Origin: Salinicola salarius
GTDB lineage: Bacteria; Pseudomonadota; Gammaproteobacteria; Pseudomonadales; Halomonadaceae
Direction of reading: 5' to 3'
Assembly: GCF_002179555.1 (NCBI RefSeq)
Contig: NZ_NHOU01000005.1
Coordinates: 62,001 to 126,000 of the forward strand
DNA length: 64,000 nt
Shown: positions 20,079 through 28,471 of the stretch, one piece after another
How positions within the stretch are numbered: the stretch's first letter is position 1
Layout of the letters: each line of letters opens with the position of its first letter
Made by a program: the position numbers and the translations under genes
The notes under the pieces: model-generated
What the model was told of the DNA's origin: nothing
The model's input: only the letters and a program-made list of their open reading frames with translations
The model's database searches: none

Positions 20079-20111
20079 GAGGCCCCGATATCGTGTCGAC
20101 ATCGGGGCCTC
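20079..20111. terminator. Strong stem-loop downstream of the 57-residue secreted peptide
   Basis: Perfect 11-bp arms GAGGCCCCGAT (20079-20089) and ATCGGGGCCTC (20101-20111) with an 11-base loop. No T-run follows on either strand, so it may terminate weakly or only stabilise the mRNA 3' end. Confidence 0.5.
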
Positions 20112-20140
20112 ATCGTCATTTGCATCTCGCACATGGGGAT

Positions 20141-20314
20141 TCAGGCCGACTCGTCGTCCTGCTTGTCCTCGCTGACCACGGAGGAATTGACGCTGGTGCC
20201 GCTGTAGGAACTCTGGTGCTGGCTGGCTTCGCTCTCCGCGGCCATGGAAAACGGCAACACGGCGGAGACGACGATGGCGGCCAACATCGAAAACAGTTTA
20301 TTGAACGCTTTCAT
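20141..20314 (-). CDS. Small exported protein, 57 residues, unknown
   Basis: Found by reading the minus strand: ATG at 20314 with AAGGAG 8 bases upstream, and stop at 20141-20143. The N-terminus is a clean signal peptide (Lys2, Lys6, then a hydrophobic run SMLAAIVVSAVLPFSMA, cleavage probably after AMAA or SMAA). The mature part of about 33 residues is Ser/Gln-rich and ends acidic (VVSEDKQDDESA). No family is recognised. It is flanked by a strong downstream stem-loop, which supports it being a real transcription unit. Likely a small periplasmic or secreted stress peptide. Confidence 0.65.
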   Translation of the reverse strand: MKAFNKLFSMLAAIVVSAVLPFSMAAESEASQHQSSYSGTSVNSSVVSEDKQDDESA

Positions 20315-20448
20315 GACCACTCCTTCGGTAATGGCACGTCCTGCGACGTTTTGTCGCGACGCCTAATTAGCATGCTAAACGAATGTCCGCACGTCAAGCA
20401 CTGAATGGTCGTAGCATCTCTGGTGCTTCGCCGTTCCCCGTTGGTCGG

Positions 20449-20973
20449 TCAGCGTTCGATCCAGGGCTCGATGTCCAACGTTTGCGGCAGAGCGCGAAGC
20501 TGCTCCGTCAACCGACGAGCCTCCGCCGAATGGCAGCCACTGTCATGCTCGAGGGTCGCCGTTTCTCCATCGCGGCTCGTCCACGTCACCGTGTAATGAG
20601 ACAGGTCCGTCGCGCGCGGGCCACAATCCGGCGTGTCGATCGTCGTTCCCATCGTTGGCTGCCACGGGGCGAGCCGCCTCTCGATCCGCGTGAATCGCTC
20701 GGGATCATTGACGCGTACGCGCTCGCCATCGACAGCCGTGAATCGCTCCCCGGTGAAGCGCGTCGTGCCGTCTTCGCTGATTTCGACACTGTAAACCGGG
20801 CACGTACCGTGACAGGGACCGACCTGGTAACGAATATCAGTCACGGCCTGACCACTCCCGGCCGGCTGGCTACCTGCCGTTTCACCGTCCGGCAGTGTTC
20901 GAGACTGGGTGCATCCGGCGAGCAGAAGAATCGTGATCGCCACACTCAGATAGCGTGCTGCTTGTCGTGTCAT
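20449..20973 (-). CDS. DUF6438-type lipoprotein
   Basis: 174 residues with a lipoprotein signal: LSVAITILLLAGC, so Cys21 would be lipidated. Asp is not at position +2, which favours outer-membrane targeting. The mature part has the DUF6438 signature VGPCHGTCPVYSVEISEDG, followed by a beta-rich region with two further Cys (PDCGPRA, DSGCHSAEA). Function unknown. Monocistronic, on the opposite strand to mqo. Confidence 0.78.
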   Translation of the reverse strand: MTRQAARYLSVAITILLLAGCTQSRTLPDGETAGSQPAGSGQAVTDIRYQVGPCHGTCPVYSVEISEDGTTRFTGERFTAVDGERVRVNDPERFTRIERRLAPWQPTMGTTIDTPDCGPRATDLSHYTVTWTSRDGETATLEHDSGCHSAEARRLTEQLRALPQTLDIEPWIER

Positions 20974-21094
20974 GTCATTTTTCCTCGAGGTTCGATGATG
21001 TGAAGCCCGGTCGACAAGCTCCGGCTAGCGCCGTCTCCGGGTCCGCCAGCGTCCAGACGCCTGGATACAGATTCATCCCGCGCTCCTCTCAATG

Positions 21095-21143
21095 TTGTAA
21101 AAATTCCGTAATTTAAAGATAAAGCATTGATTTGTAATTTAAA
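21095..21143 (+). promoter_or_regulatory. AT-rich promoter region of mqo with direct repeat
   Basis: A marked AT island in GC-rich DNA. TTGTAA (21095-21100), 17 bases, then GATAAA (21118-21123) is a possible sigma70 promoter. The decamer GTAATTTAAA occurs twice, at 21108-21117 and 21134-21143, 26 bases apart, overlapping and following the -10. This is a plausible repressor site, perhaps for an ArcA-like regulator. Weakly supported. Confidence 0.35.
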
Positions 21144-21272
21144 AAAGAACTTCACACTACGTTCGCCGCCAACCCTGGGCCGTCATAATCATGGCACTAA
21201 CGCCACGACCTCATTAAACTGTCGTCCTAGTCGCGTTCGCGCCTGTCCGTATCCATCAGACAGAGAACCTTC

Positions 21273-22877
21273 ATGAAATTGCGTCACGGCATGACCTTCT
21301 GTTCTAGCCTGCAGACCCAGTCTGGAGCCGAATCCGGCGACACCCAAGACGTCGACGTCGTCCTCATCGGCGGAGGCACCATGAGTGCCACCCTGGGAAC
21401 CCTGCTCCAGTCACTGCAGCCCGATTGGACCATTCACCTCTACGAGCGTCTGGACAAGGCAGCCGAAGAGAGCTCCAACGTCTGGAACAACGCTGGCACC
21501 GGCCACTCGGCCTTCGCCGAGATGAATTACACCTCGCCTCAGCCCGATGGCAGCGTGGACATTCAGCGCGCCGTCAAGATCACCGAGCAGTTCGAGGTTT
21601 CGCGTCAGTTCTGGGCGAGCCAGGTTCGCGAAGGCGTACTGGCCAATCCGCGCTCCTTCATCAATACCGTACCGCACCTGAGCTTCGTCTGGAGTGGCGA
21701 GCGCGTCTCGTTCTTGAAGACCCGCTTCGAGGCGATGCGCCAGAACCCGCTCTACGCCGGTATGGAATATTCCGACGACCCCCAGAAGATCTCGGAGTGG
21801 ATACCGCTGGTCATGACCGGGCGCGATACCAGCGAGCCCGTCGCCGCGACGCGGATGCCGATCGGCACCGAGGTCAACTTCGGTGAGATCACCCGCCAGA
21901 TGATGAACGCGCTGGCCCGCCGCGACAATTTCCACCTGTCCGTCAACACCCAGGTGCGGGATCTGAAGCGCAACGTGGACGGCACCTGGAAAGTCACCGT
22001 GGCCAACACCAGCGACGGTGGCAACGAGCGCACCGTCAACGCCCGCTTCGTGTTCATCGGCGCGGGCGGTGCGGCTCTGACGCTGCTGCAGAAATCCGGC
22101 ATTCCGGAAGCCCGGCAGTACGGTGGTTTTCCGGTCGGCGGTCAGTTCCTCTTCACCACCAATCCGGAAATCGTCGCCAAGCACGACGCCAAGGTCTACG
22201 GTCTGGCGCCCGCCGGTTCGCCGCCGATGTCGGTACCGCACATCGACAAGCGCATTCTCGATGGCACCCCGGCAATCATGTTCGGGCCGTTCGCCACCTT
22301 CTCGAGCAAGTTCCTCAAGAACGGTTCCTGGACCGATCTGATGCGCTCGATCACGCCCAACAATCTGTGGCCGATGACCAAGGTCGGCATCAACAACATG
22401 GATCTGGTGCGGTATCTGATCAGCCAGCTGCGAATGTCCGAAAGCGGCCAGTTCAAGGAGCTCCAGCACTATTACCCGGAAGCCAACCGCGAAGACTGGA
22501 AGCTGTGGACCGCCGGACAGCGGGTGCAGACGATCAAGGACATCGAAGGCAAGGGCGGCACGCTCCAGTTCGGCACCGAACTGGTCACCGGTGCGGAAGG
22601 CTCCATCGCCGCGCTGCTGGGCGCATCGCCCGGCGCCTCGACGGCACCGTCGATCATGCTCGCGCTGCTCGAGAAAGTCTTTCCCGAGCAGGTAGCCAGC
22701 GACAAGTGGCAGACCAAGCTGAAGGCGATGATACCTTCCTACGGCAAGGCACTGGCCGATAATCCGCAGCTGCTCTACGATGTGCGCGCCATGTCACGCG
22801 AGCTGCTGGAGCTGAGCGAGCCGGACCTGACCACGACACCCGCCTCGACCTCGGAGCCGGAAACCAGCGGCAGCTGA
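21273..22877 (+). CDS. mqo: Malate:quinone oxidoreductase
   Basis: Peripheral inner-membrane FAD enzyme that oxidises malate to oxaloacetate and passes electrons to the quinone pool. 534 residues, near the family's usual 490-550. The Rossmann motif VVLIGGGTMSATLGTLLQ is near residue 30. Typical blocks are YERLDKAAEESSNVWNNAGTGHSAF, GERVSFLKTRFEAMR, FVFIGAGGAALTLLQKSGI, and GASPGASTAPSIMLALLEKVFP near the C-terminus. Monocistronic: the AT-rich promoter region is upstream and a strong terminator downstream. Confidence 0.96.
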   Translation: MKLRHGMTFCSSLQTQSGAESGDTQDVDVVLIGGGTMSATLGTLLQSLQPDWTIHLYERLDKAAEESSNVWNNAGTGHSAFAEMNYTSPQPDGSVDIQRAVKITEQFEVSRQFWASQVREGVLANPRSFINTVPHLSFVWSGERVSFLKTRFEAMRQNPLYAGMEYSDDPQKISEWIPLVMTGRDTSEPVAATRMPIGTEVNFGEITRQMMNALARRDNFHLSVNTQVRDLKRNVDGTWKVTVANTSDGGNERTVNARFVFIGAGGAALTLLQKSGIPEARQYGGFPVGGQFLFTTNPEIVAKHDAKVYGLAPAGSPPMSVPHIDKRILDGTPAIMFGPFATFSSKFLKNGSWTDLMRSITPNNLWPMTKVGINNMDLVRYLISQLRMSESGQFKELQHYYPEANREDWKLWTAGQRVQTIKDIEGKGGTLQFGTELVTGAEGSIAALLGASPGASTAPSIMLALLEKVFPEQVASDKWQTKLKAMIPSYGKALADNPQLLYDVRAMSRELLELSEPDLTTTPASTSEPETSGS

Positions 22878-22904
22878 TCCGGATCGCGTCTCCGTAAGCG
22901 ACGA

Positions 22905-22938
22905 CCGCCCGCCTCGGCCAAGCCGAGGCGGGCGGTTT
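22905..22938 (+). terminator. Intrinsic terminator of mqo
   Basis: Perfect 14-bp GC-rich stem (22905-22918 with 22922-22935), a three-base loop CAA, then TTTACGTT. It lies 28 bases after the mqo stop. Confidence 0.85.
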
Positions 22939-22994
22939 ACGTTGGCAGACCTGAGTTTCCGTTGCGGCGGCTCGCCCCCACATCCCGAGACTGG

Positions 22995-24182
22995 CTATTC
23001 CACGGCGCTGCTGGCGTCGATCACATCGAGTTTCGACAGCATCTCGTAGGCCGCCTTCACTCGCGCCTCGTTGGGATAGTTGCGGTTGGCCAGCATGACC
23101 AATCCGACCTGTTTGCCGGGCACGAGGACCACGTAACCGCCGAAGCCGTTGGTGGAGCCGGTCTTGTTGACCCAGACGTCGTCCCGCGGCGCCTGAACTT
23201 GCGACGACTGAGATGGCTCGATCGCCTCGGCCTTGTTGGGCTTCAGGATCATGTCGTAACCGTTGCCCGCCAGCAGCGTATCGAGCGAAACGGGTAGCGG
23301 ATACTGCTCCCAGATCAGATCCTGGGTCATCTCGCCGACCTGGACATGACCGTGGCGCGTAGCATCGATCGCTCGCTGCAGATCATCGTCGATCTCGAGC
23401 AGACCGAGATTGGCCTGCACCAACCGAGCCAGATCGCCGGCGGTGGTCTTGATGCCGTAGGCCTCGTCGTCGAGCACACCGGGCGACACGCGAACGGGCT
23501 GGCCCTGCTTGTCCTCGCCCATGGCGTAATGCGCCATCTGCGCCTCGGGGACGTCGTACCAGGTGTGCTGCAATCCGAGTGGTTCCAGCACGCGAGCCTG
23601 CACCGCCGGCACGAACGCCTGATCGAGACTCGCGGCGGCTTCCAGCCCCAGCAGCCCGATGCCCAGGTTGGAGTAGGTGCGGCTTTCGCCGATCGGCTCG
23701 GTGGGCTGCCACTGGCGATACCAGGCCATCAGCGAGTCGCGGTCCGTCACCTCGTCGGGCACGAACAGCGGCAGCCCGCCGGTGGTGTGCGTGCCAAGAT
23801 TGCGTCCGGAGATCTCGTCGAAGGCGCTGCCCTCGAGCTCGGGCAGATAACGGCTGACCGGCGCCTCGAGGTCGAGCTTGCCCTCGACGACGGCAAGCGA
23901 TGCCAGGGCGGCGGTAAAGGTCTTGCTGAGCGAGCCGATCTCGAACAGGGTGTCGCCATCGACCGGTGTGCCGTCGTCACGGTCGGCGACGCCGTAGTTC
24001 AGAATCCGCGCCCCCTGCGGGCGAACCACCGCCACCGCCATACCGGGAATACTTTGCTCTTGCATCAACGACCCGATGACCGGATCGACGGCTTCTCTGA
24101 TGCCCGCTCCGTCGCTCTGTGCCGATACGGCGGTCGACGAACCCAGCAGCAGCAACGACACCCCTAACGCGATTCGTTTCAT
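22995..24182 (-). CDS. ampC: Class C (AmpC-type) serine beta-lactamase
   Basis: Periplasmic serine hydrolase of 395 residues from ATG 24182, with a signal peptide ([22 protein letters not shown], cleaved near residue 21). All three active-site motifs of class C enzymes are present at the right spacing: Ser84-Leu-Ser-Lys87, Tyr169-Ser-Asn171 and Lys339-Thr-Gly341. This is a better match to true AmpC than to the many esterase-like relatives. The gene has no adjacent ampR, so control is not through the classical divergent regulator. The resistance spectrum cannot be read from sequence. Confidence 0.9.
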   Translation of the reverse strand: MKRIALGVSLLLLGSSTAVSAQSDGAGIREAVDPVIGSLMQEQSIPGMAVAVVRPQGARILNYGVADRDDGTPVDGDTLFEIGSLSKTFTAALASLAVVEGKLDLEAPVSRYLPELEGSAFDEISGRNLGTHTTGGLPLFVPDEVTDRDSLMAWYRQWQPTEPIGESRTYSNLGIGLLGLEAAASLDQAFVPAVQARVLEPLGLQHTWYDVPEAQMAHYAMGEDKQGQPVRVSPGVLDDEAYGIKTTAGDLARLVQANLGLLEIDDDLQRAIDATRHGHVQVGEMTQDLIWEQYPLPVSLDTLLAGNGYDMILKPNKAEAIEPSQSSQVQAPRDDVWVNKTGSTNGFGGYVVLVPGKQVGLVMLANRNYPNEARVKAAYEMLSKLDVIDASSAVE

Positions 24183-24324
24183 GACGGTTTCGATCCTCTG
24201 CAGTGTGTGCCGACGGCATCGTCGGGCGCGGAAAACGGTGCCGCCAATCATGCGTGAAAAGCGTGAAGACCGGAACCGCCAGCCCCGCTAAAGCGGCACC
24301 CTCCACGGTCTGTGCGCTGGCCGT

Positions 24325-24897
24325 TCAGTGCACCACGTTGCGGATGAAGCGCAGCCGACCCGGCCCTTCATTGCGGTAGCGGTAGGATTGGTCGCTGGGG
24401 TAGACGTGAAAGTCACCGGCCTCGATCGTCACCTCGCTGTCCGCAAGCTCCAGGGTCAGCGTTCCCTCGATCACCACCAGCATCTCGTGCCAGCCGGTGT
24501 CATCGGCGGCCGATTCGTAGCTATCTCCCGGCTCCAGCGACCAGGACCATAGCTCGACCTCCTGCCGCGCCGGTTTGCTCGCCAGCAGCCGGGCGCGACT
24601 CGCGGGGTGCTTTCCTACCCAGGCGACTTCGTCGATGCGCGCCGAATCCTCGCTGTCCGGCGGCTGGACCAGCGCGTAGAACAGCACGCCCAGCGCTTCG
24701 GCCAGGCGATCGAGCGTGCTCAGACTGACATTGACGTCACCCTTCTCGATATTGACCAGCATGCGCCGGCTCACCCCGGCCTGATCGGCCAGCGCCTGCT
24801 GACTCAGCCCCGCGGCCTGACGCAGGCGCCGGACGTTGGTCGCCACATGAACCAGCACGTCGGGGCGCTCGTTAGACTTGTGCAATATATTGCCCAT
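24325..24897 (-). CDS. XRE family regulator with C-terminal cupin sensor
   Basis: 190 residues from the ATG at 24897. The N-terminal helix-turn-helix spans about 15-70 (LRQAAGLSQQALADQAGVS, NIEKGDVNVSLSTLDRLAEAL). The C-terminal cupin spans about 115-188 (ESAADDTGWHEMLVVIEG, GDFHVYPSDQSYRYRNEGP). Such regulators sense a small amino-acid-like molecule through the cupin. It is divergent from the RhtA-like exporter with 97 bases between, which strongly suggests it controls that exporter. Longer in-frame starts run back through the neighbour and are unlikely. Confidence 0.87.
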   Translation of the reverse strand: MGNILHKSNERPDVLVHVATNVRRLRQAAGLSQQALADQAGVSRRMLVNIEKGDVNVSLSTLDRLAEALGVLFYALVQPPDSEDSARIDEVAWVGKHPASRARLLASKPARQEVELWSWSLEPGDSYESAADDTGWHEMLVVIEGTLTLELADSEVTIEAGDFHVYPSDQSYRYRNEGPGRLRFIRNVVH

Positions 24898-24922
24898 CCG
24901 TACAATCGCGGCTCTCGTCGAA

Positions 24923-24953
24923 TGCCACTCGGCCGCCGGTTCGGCGAGTGGCA
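24923..24953. promoter_or_regulatory. Inverted repeat in the XRE-rhtA intergenic region
   Basis: TGCCACTCG (24923-24931) and CGAGTGGCA (24945-24953) form a perfect 9-bp inverted repeat with a 13-base spacer containing a further CCG/CGG pairing. It sits midway between the divergent start codons. Either the XRE operator or a leader hairpin for rhtA. Confidence 0.45.
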
Positions 24954-24994
24954 ACGTCTGGCGAGCCATCATGCCGCAGACCTCAGGAGGTGTC

Positions 24995-25888
24995 ATGTCA
25001 GTCGCCATGCGTGAATCCGTGGCCAGAGCCTGGCCGGTGGCCATGCTGATCGTGGCGATGTGTTCGATCCAGACCGGCGCGTCCATCGCCAAGTCGCTGT
25101 TTCCGGTCATCGGCGCCACCGGTACGACCTCGATTCGCCTGATTCTCGCCGCGCTGATCCTGCTGGTCGTGATGCGGCCCTGGCGCCAGCCGCTGAGCCG
25201 CCGCGCCTGGAAGTCGACGCTCGTCTATGGCGTCGCGCTCGGCATCATGAACCTGCTGTTCTACCAGGCGCTGCAGACGGTGCCGCTGGGGATCGCGGTG
25301 GCGCTGGAGTTCACCGGGCCGCTCGCCGTGGCGATGCTCTCCTCGCGACGCTGGCTGGACCTGCTGTGGGTGGCATTCGCCATGTTCGGCCTGGCGTGTC
25401 TCCTGCTGCTGGGCGATGACAGCAACGGCCCGGTCGACCCTTACGGCGCGGCCTGCGCGCTGGGAGCCGGGGTCTGCTGGGCGCTGTATATCCTGTTCGG
25501 CCAGAAGGCGGGCTCGATCAACGGTGCCCAGAGCGCCACGCTGGGCATCACCATCGCCGCCGTCGTCATCGCCCCCGTCGGCCTGATCGACGTCGGCCCG
25601 GCGATTTTCGCCCCGGATGTCCTCCCGCTGGCGCTCGCCGTCGCCGTGCTCTCCACGGCCCTGCCCTATACGCTGGAGATGATCGCCATGCCGCGCCTGC
25701 CGACCCAGACCTTCGGCACCCTGATGAGTCTGGAACCGGCAATCGGGGCGCTCTCCGGCCTGCTGTTCCTGAGCCAGCTCCTGAGCGGGCTGCAGTGGCT
25801 GGCCATCGGTCTGATCATCGTCGCCTCGATCGGCACCACGCTGACGGTACGCCGACGCGACACCTTCGAAACGCCGGTGCCGGACTGA
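24995..25888 (+). CDS. rhtA: EamA/RhtA-type threonine/homoserine exporter
   Basis: Inner-membrane drug/metabolite transporter, 297 residues, ten hydrophobic helices in two EamA repeats (about 12-140 and 150-285). ATG at 24995 with a perfect AGGAGG four bases upstream. Family features: GTTSIRLILAALILL in TM2, YGVALGIMNLLFYQALQTVP, and ALEFTGPLAVAMLSSRRWLD at the end of repeat one. It resembles RhtA (YbiF), which exports threonine and homoserine. The XRE-cupin gene upstream is the likely regulator. Confidence 0.88.
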   Translation: MSVAMRESVARAWPVAMLIVAMCSIQTGASIAKSLFPVIGATGTTSIRLILAALILLVVMRPWRQPLSRRAWKSTLVYGVALGIMNLLFYQALQTVPLGIAVALEFTGPLAVAMLSSRRWLDLLWVAFAMFGLACLLLLGDDSNGPVDPYGAACALGAGVCWALYILFGQKAGSINGAQSATLGITIAAVVIAPVGLIDVGPAIFAPDVLPLALAVAVLSTALPYTLEMIAMPRLPTQTFGTLMSLEPAIGALSGLLFLSQLLSGLQWLAIGLIIVASIGTTLTVRRRDTFETPVPD

Positions 25889-26007
25889 GGCGCTTCGGAA
25901 AAGGCCCGAAGGGCTGACTGCACGAACGTTCCAGACAAGCCTCTCTCGTGCTGGCATGCTGACGGATCGAGACGGCATACCGCATCGGCCGTGGCGCGGG
26001 AGGCAGC

Positions 26008-26844
26008 ATGACATCGACGAACTGGATCGACCTGCAACAGGATGGCGATACGGGCATCGAGACGATCCGCGCCCATTTCGAGGGCCACGCCTACGATCCG
26101 CACTGGCACGACAGCTATCTGGTCGGCTTCACCGAACAGGGCGTGCAGCAGTTCCACTGCCGGCACTCGCGACACGACAGCACACCGGGCCGCCTCTTCT
26201 TCGTCGAGCCGGGGGAGATCCATGACGGACACGCACCGGCCAGCGGCGGCTTCACCTACTCCATGCTCTATCTCGACGCAGCCTGGCTGCAGCGCGAACT
26301 GCGCCAGTTCGGCACGCCGGGCCTCGCCTCGGGGGAGCCGGGCTTCGCCGCGACCCTGGTCGACGATGCGCCGTTGATCGCCGCCGTCGCCAACGCGTTC
26401 GCCACGTTGCGCGGGCCGGGCACGCGACTCCAGCGCGATGCCGCGCTCGATACGTTGCTGCAGGGCATGCTTCCGCACCTGGGCTGGCGCCAGCGACACC
26501 GTGACGACGACCCGCGCCTGCCCCGCGTGGCGCGACGTGCCCAGGCGTACCTTCATGCTCACAGCGGTGACGATATCGGTCTGCAGACCCTCGCCGAACA
26601 GTGCGGCGTCGACCGCTTCCGCCTTACCCGCGCCTTCAAGGCCGCCTTCGGCCTGGCGCCGCATGCCTATCTGGTCCAGCTGCGCCTGGCCCAGGCCCGC
26701 CAGCGTCTCGCCACCGGTGAGTCACCCGCCATCGTGGCCAGCCAACTGGGGTTCGCCGACCAGAGCCATCTGGGCCGCTGGTTTCGCCGCGCCTACGGTT
26801 TGACGCCGGCCGACTATCGCCGTCGTTGCCGGCCATCGCGCTGA
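26008..26844 (+). CDS. AraC family regulator with N-terminal cupin
   Basis: 278 residues, ATG 26008 preceded by GGGAGGCAGC. Cupin at about 20-105 (YDPHWHDSYLVGFTEQGVQQF, with GEIHDGHAP). Double HTH at about 175-272: IGLQTLAEQCGVDRFRLTRAF, then SQLGFADQSHLGRWFRRAYG. It precedes a LysE exporter on the same strand by 117 bases, an arrangement common for amino-acid exporters and their activators. Ligand unknown. Confidence 0.87.
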   Translation: MTSTNWIDLQQDGDTGIETIRAHFEGHAYDPHWHDSYLVGFTEQGVQQFHCRHSRHDSTPGRLFFVEPGEIHDGHAPASGGFTYSMLYLDAAWLQRELRQFGTPGLASGEPGFAATLVDDAPLIAAVANAFATLRGPGTRLQRDAALDTLLQGMLPHLGWRQRHRDDDPRLPRVARRAQAYLHAHSGDDIGLQTLAEQCGVDRFRLTRAFKAAFGLAPHAYLVQLRLAQARQRLATGESPAIVASQLGFADQSHLGRWFRRAYGLTPADYRRRCRPSR

Positions 26845-26961
26845 CGCTGGCTCACGGGGTCGAGTCGTTCAGCCCGCTCGTGCCGCACGGCTGCTCAAAC
26901 CTTCCAGACGCCAACGCCCGCCGACGTCATAGTGACGCTCCCGACTTTCGAGGAGTTGTCC

Positions 26962-27567
26962 ATGTCGTCCTGGTTGCCCTTCACGCTTTTCGCCTTCGTC
27001 GCCTCGATCACGCCGGGGCCGACCAACCTGTTGATCCTGACGCAAGGCGCGCGCCGGGGCTGGCAGCGCGCACTACCCGCGGTATTCGGCGCCAGCCTGG
27101 CGGCCGCGATGATCGTGCTGGTCATCGGCGGCGGTCTGGCGCAGACCCTGCTGGCCTATCCGCTCGTGCGCCACGTCATGGCAATGGTCGGCGTCGCCTG
27201 GCTGAGCTGGCTGGCCTGGAAGCTCTATCGCAGCCCGCCACCGATGCTGGAGAGCGTGGCAACCGGCCGCCTGCCGCACTTCGGCGCCCTGCAGGCTGCC
27301 GGTTTGCAACTGGTCAATCCCAAGACCTGGATGATGGCGTTCTCGGTCGTCGGCGTGTTCGCCGCTGGCAACGCCAGCACGACGCACGTCGCCGCGCTGG
27401 CACTCATCTTCGGTGTCGTCGCCGTGCCCTGTCTGGCGAGCTGGGCGCTGATGGGCAGCGGTGTCGGCCGGCTGTTTCGCACATCGCGTCAATGGCAATG
27501 GTTCAACCGGGGGCTGGCTTTTCTGCTGCTGGGCGTAGCGTGGTGGAGCGTGCTGATGCCGGGCTGA
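26962..27567 (+). CDS. LysE/RhtB family amino-acid exporter
   Basis: 201 residues from ATG 26962, which has AGGAG six bases upstream. Six membrane helices; family signature ASITPGPTNLLILTQGARRGW at the N-terminus, and QLVNPKTWMMAFSVV in the middle. Exports a basic or neutral amino acid or derivative; substrate unknown. Likely under the AraC regulator just upstream. Confidence 0.9.
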   Translation: MSSWLPFTLFAFVASITPGPTNLLILTQGARRGWQRALPAVFGASLAAAMIVLVIGGGLAQTLLAYPLVRHVMAMVGVAWLSWLAWKLYRSPPPMLESVATGRLPHFGALQAAGLQLVNPKTWMMAFSVVGVFAAGNASTTHVAALALIFGVVAVPCLASWALMGSGVGRLFRTSRQWQWFNRGLAFLLLGVAWWSVLMPG

Positions 27568-27598
27568 AACGCGTCGTCGATAGCGGCTGAGGGCACGA

Positions 27599-28210
27599 TC
27601 AGGCGTCGAGGCCCAGCCGCCGACAATGGCCGCGAGCGTCGGCACGAAGCGCATCGCAGCGCTCTTCCCGCTCTCGGCGCGACGTCTGGTCGGCCAGCGC
27701 TTCCAGGTTGGCCTCCGCGCCGATCAACAACGCCTCCAGGGCCGCCCTGAGCATCGTGGCGCCGGCCAGGGTATCGCTGCGCATCGCCTTGGATGTCAGA
27801 GGCAACGCCTCGACCGCCAGCGCCAGCCCGTCACGACACCGCTCGGCGGCAGCCAGCGGAATCCGGATCGAGGCGTCGCGGGCCTCGCGCAACGCCGAAT
27901 CACGCCGGTTCGCCTCGGCACCGGTGTCATGTGGCAGATGCTGCGCGTCGAGATAATCGGCAAACGCCGCGGCATCGTCATCCACGGCGCTGGCCAACGC
28001 GTCATGAAGCGCATCGCCCTCGGCAACCAGCCGGCGGTGAAGGTCGCGGTCGGATTCGCCGCGATGCAACCGCACCCCCTTGAGAACCAACGACAACCCT
28101 AGGCATCCATTCAGCGCCGCGGCGGCGCCACAACCCGGGGTGGAGCGCGTTTCGACGGCGTGCTGAAAATCGGCAAGCGAGCTCTGCCAGAGCGAAGACG
28201 AGGTCGACAT
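27599..28210 (-). CDS. Cyclodeaminase/cyclohydrolase family protein (FTCD_C)
   Basis: 203 residues from ATG 28210, with GGGAG upstream. All-helical fold of formiminotetrahydrofolate cyclodeaminase (FchA/FTCD C-terminal domain): LADFQHAVETRSTPGCGAAAAL at the N-terminus, then ALASAVDDDAAAFADYL, IPLAAAERC and LLIGAEANLEAL. It would convert formimino-THF to methenyl-THF plus ammonia, but no histidine or glycine degradation neighbour supports that here. Preceded on the same strand by arfA and a repeat-rich spacer. Confidence 0.8.
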   Translation of the reverse strand: MSTSSSLWQSSLADFQHAVETRSTPGCGAAAALNGCLGLSLVLKGVRLHRGESDRDLHRRLVAEGDALHDALASAVDDDAAAFADYLDAQHLPHDTGAEANRRDSALREARDASIRIPLAAAERCRDGLALAVEALPLTSKAMRSDTLAGATMLRAALEALLIGAEANLEALADQTSRREREERCDALRADARGHCRRLGLDA

Positions 28211-28307
28211 GGGGACTCCCGGAGAGGATCGATGTCTCAGCATAGACGCCGCCAGACGAAGCGTGGCAAATCAAGAGGAGGCGAATACGAGCCGGGAGAG
28301 AGCGGAC

Positions 28308-28367
28308 GGAGAGGAAGCGGAAGGAGAGGAAGCGGAAGGAGCGGTAGCAGATGAAGATGAAGATGAA
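28308..28367. repeat. Purine-rich tandem repeats
   Basis: A 15-base unit GGAGAGGAAGCGGAA occurs twice head to tail (28308-28322, 28323-28337), and GATGAA occurs three times (28350-28367). They lie in an almost pure purine stretch on the plus strand between the arfA hairpin and the cyclodeaminase start. Slippage-prone sequence, likely length-variable. Confidence 0.75.
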
Positions 28368-28400
28368 GAGGACGGAGAGATAGCAGCAGAAAATGGGATA

Positions 28401-28471
28401 GGGGAAGACACCATGGCGAAACAGCCCGGGACCGAAATTGCCTCAGGCCGCTTGGCGATGGTGTCCTCCCC
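28401..28471 (-). promoter_or_regulatory. RNA hairpin over the 3' end of arfA (non-stop control)
   Basis: In the minus-strand mRNA, bases 28471-28453 pair with 28419-28401. There are 14 consecutive pairs (one G-U), then a mismatch, two pairs, a mismatch and one pair. The loop of 33 bases contains the arfA stop codon (28443-28445). The 5' arm covers codons 42-48. In E. coli and other proteobacteria such a hairpin in arfA is cut by RNase III, or ends transcription, to give mRNA without a stop codon, so that ArfA accumulates only when tmRNA fails. Confidence 0.75.
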
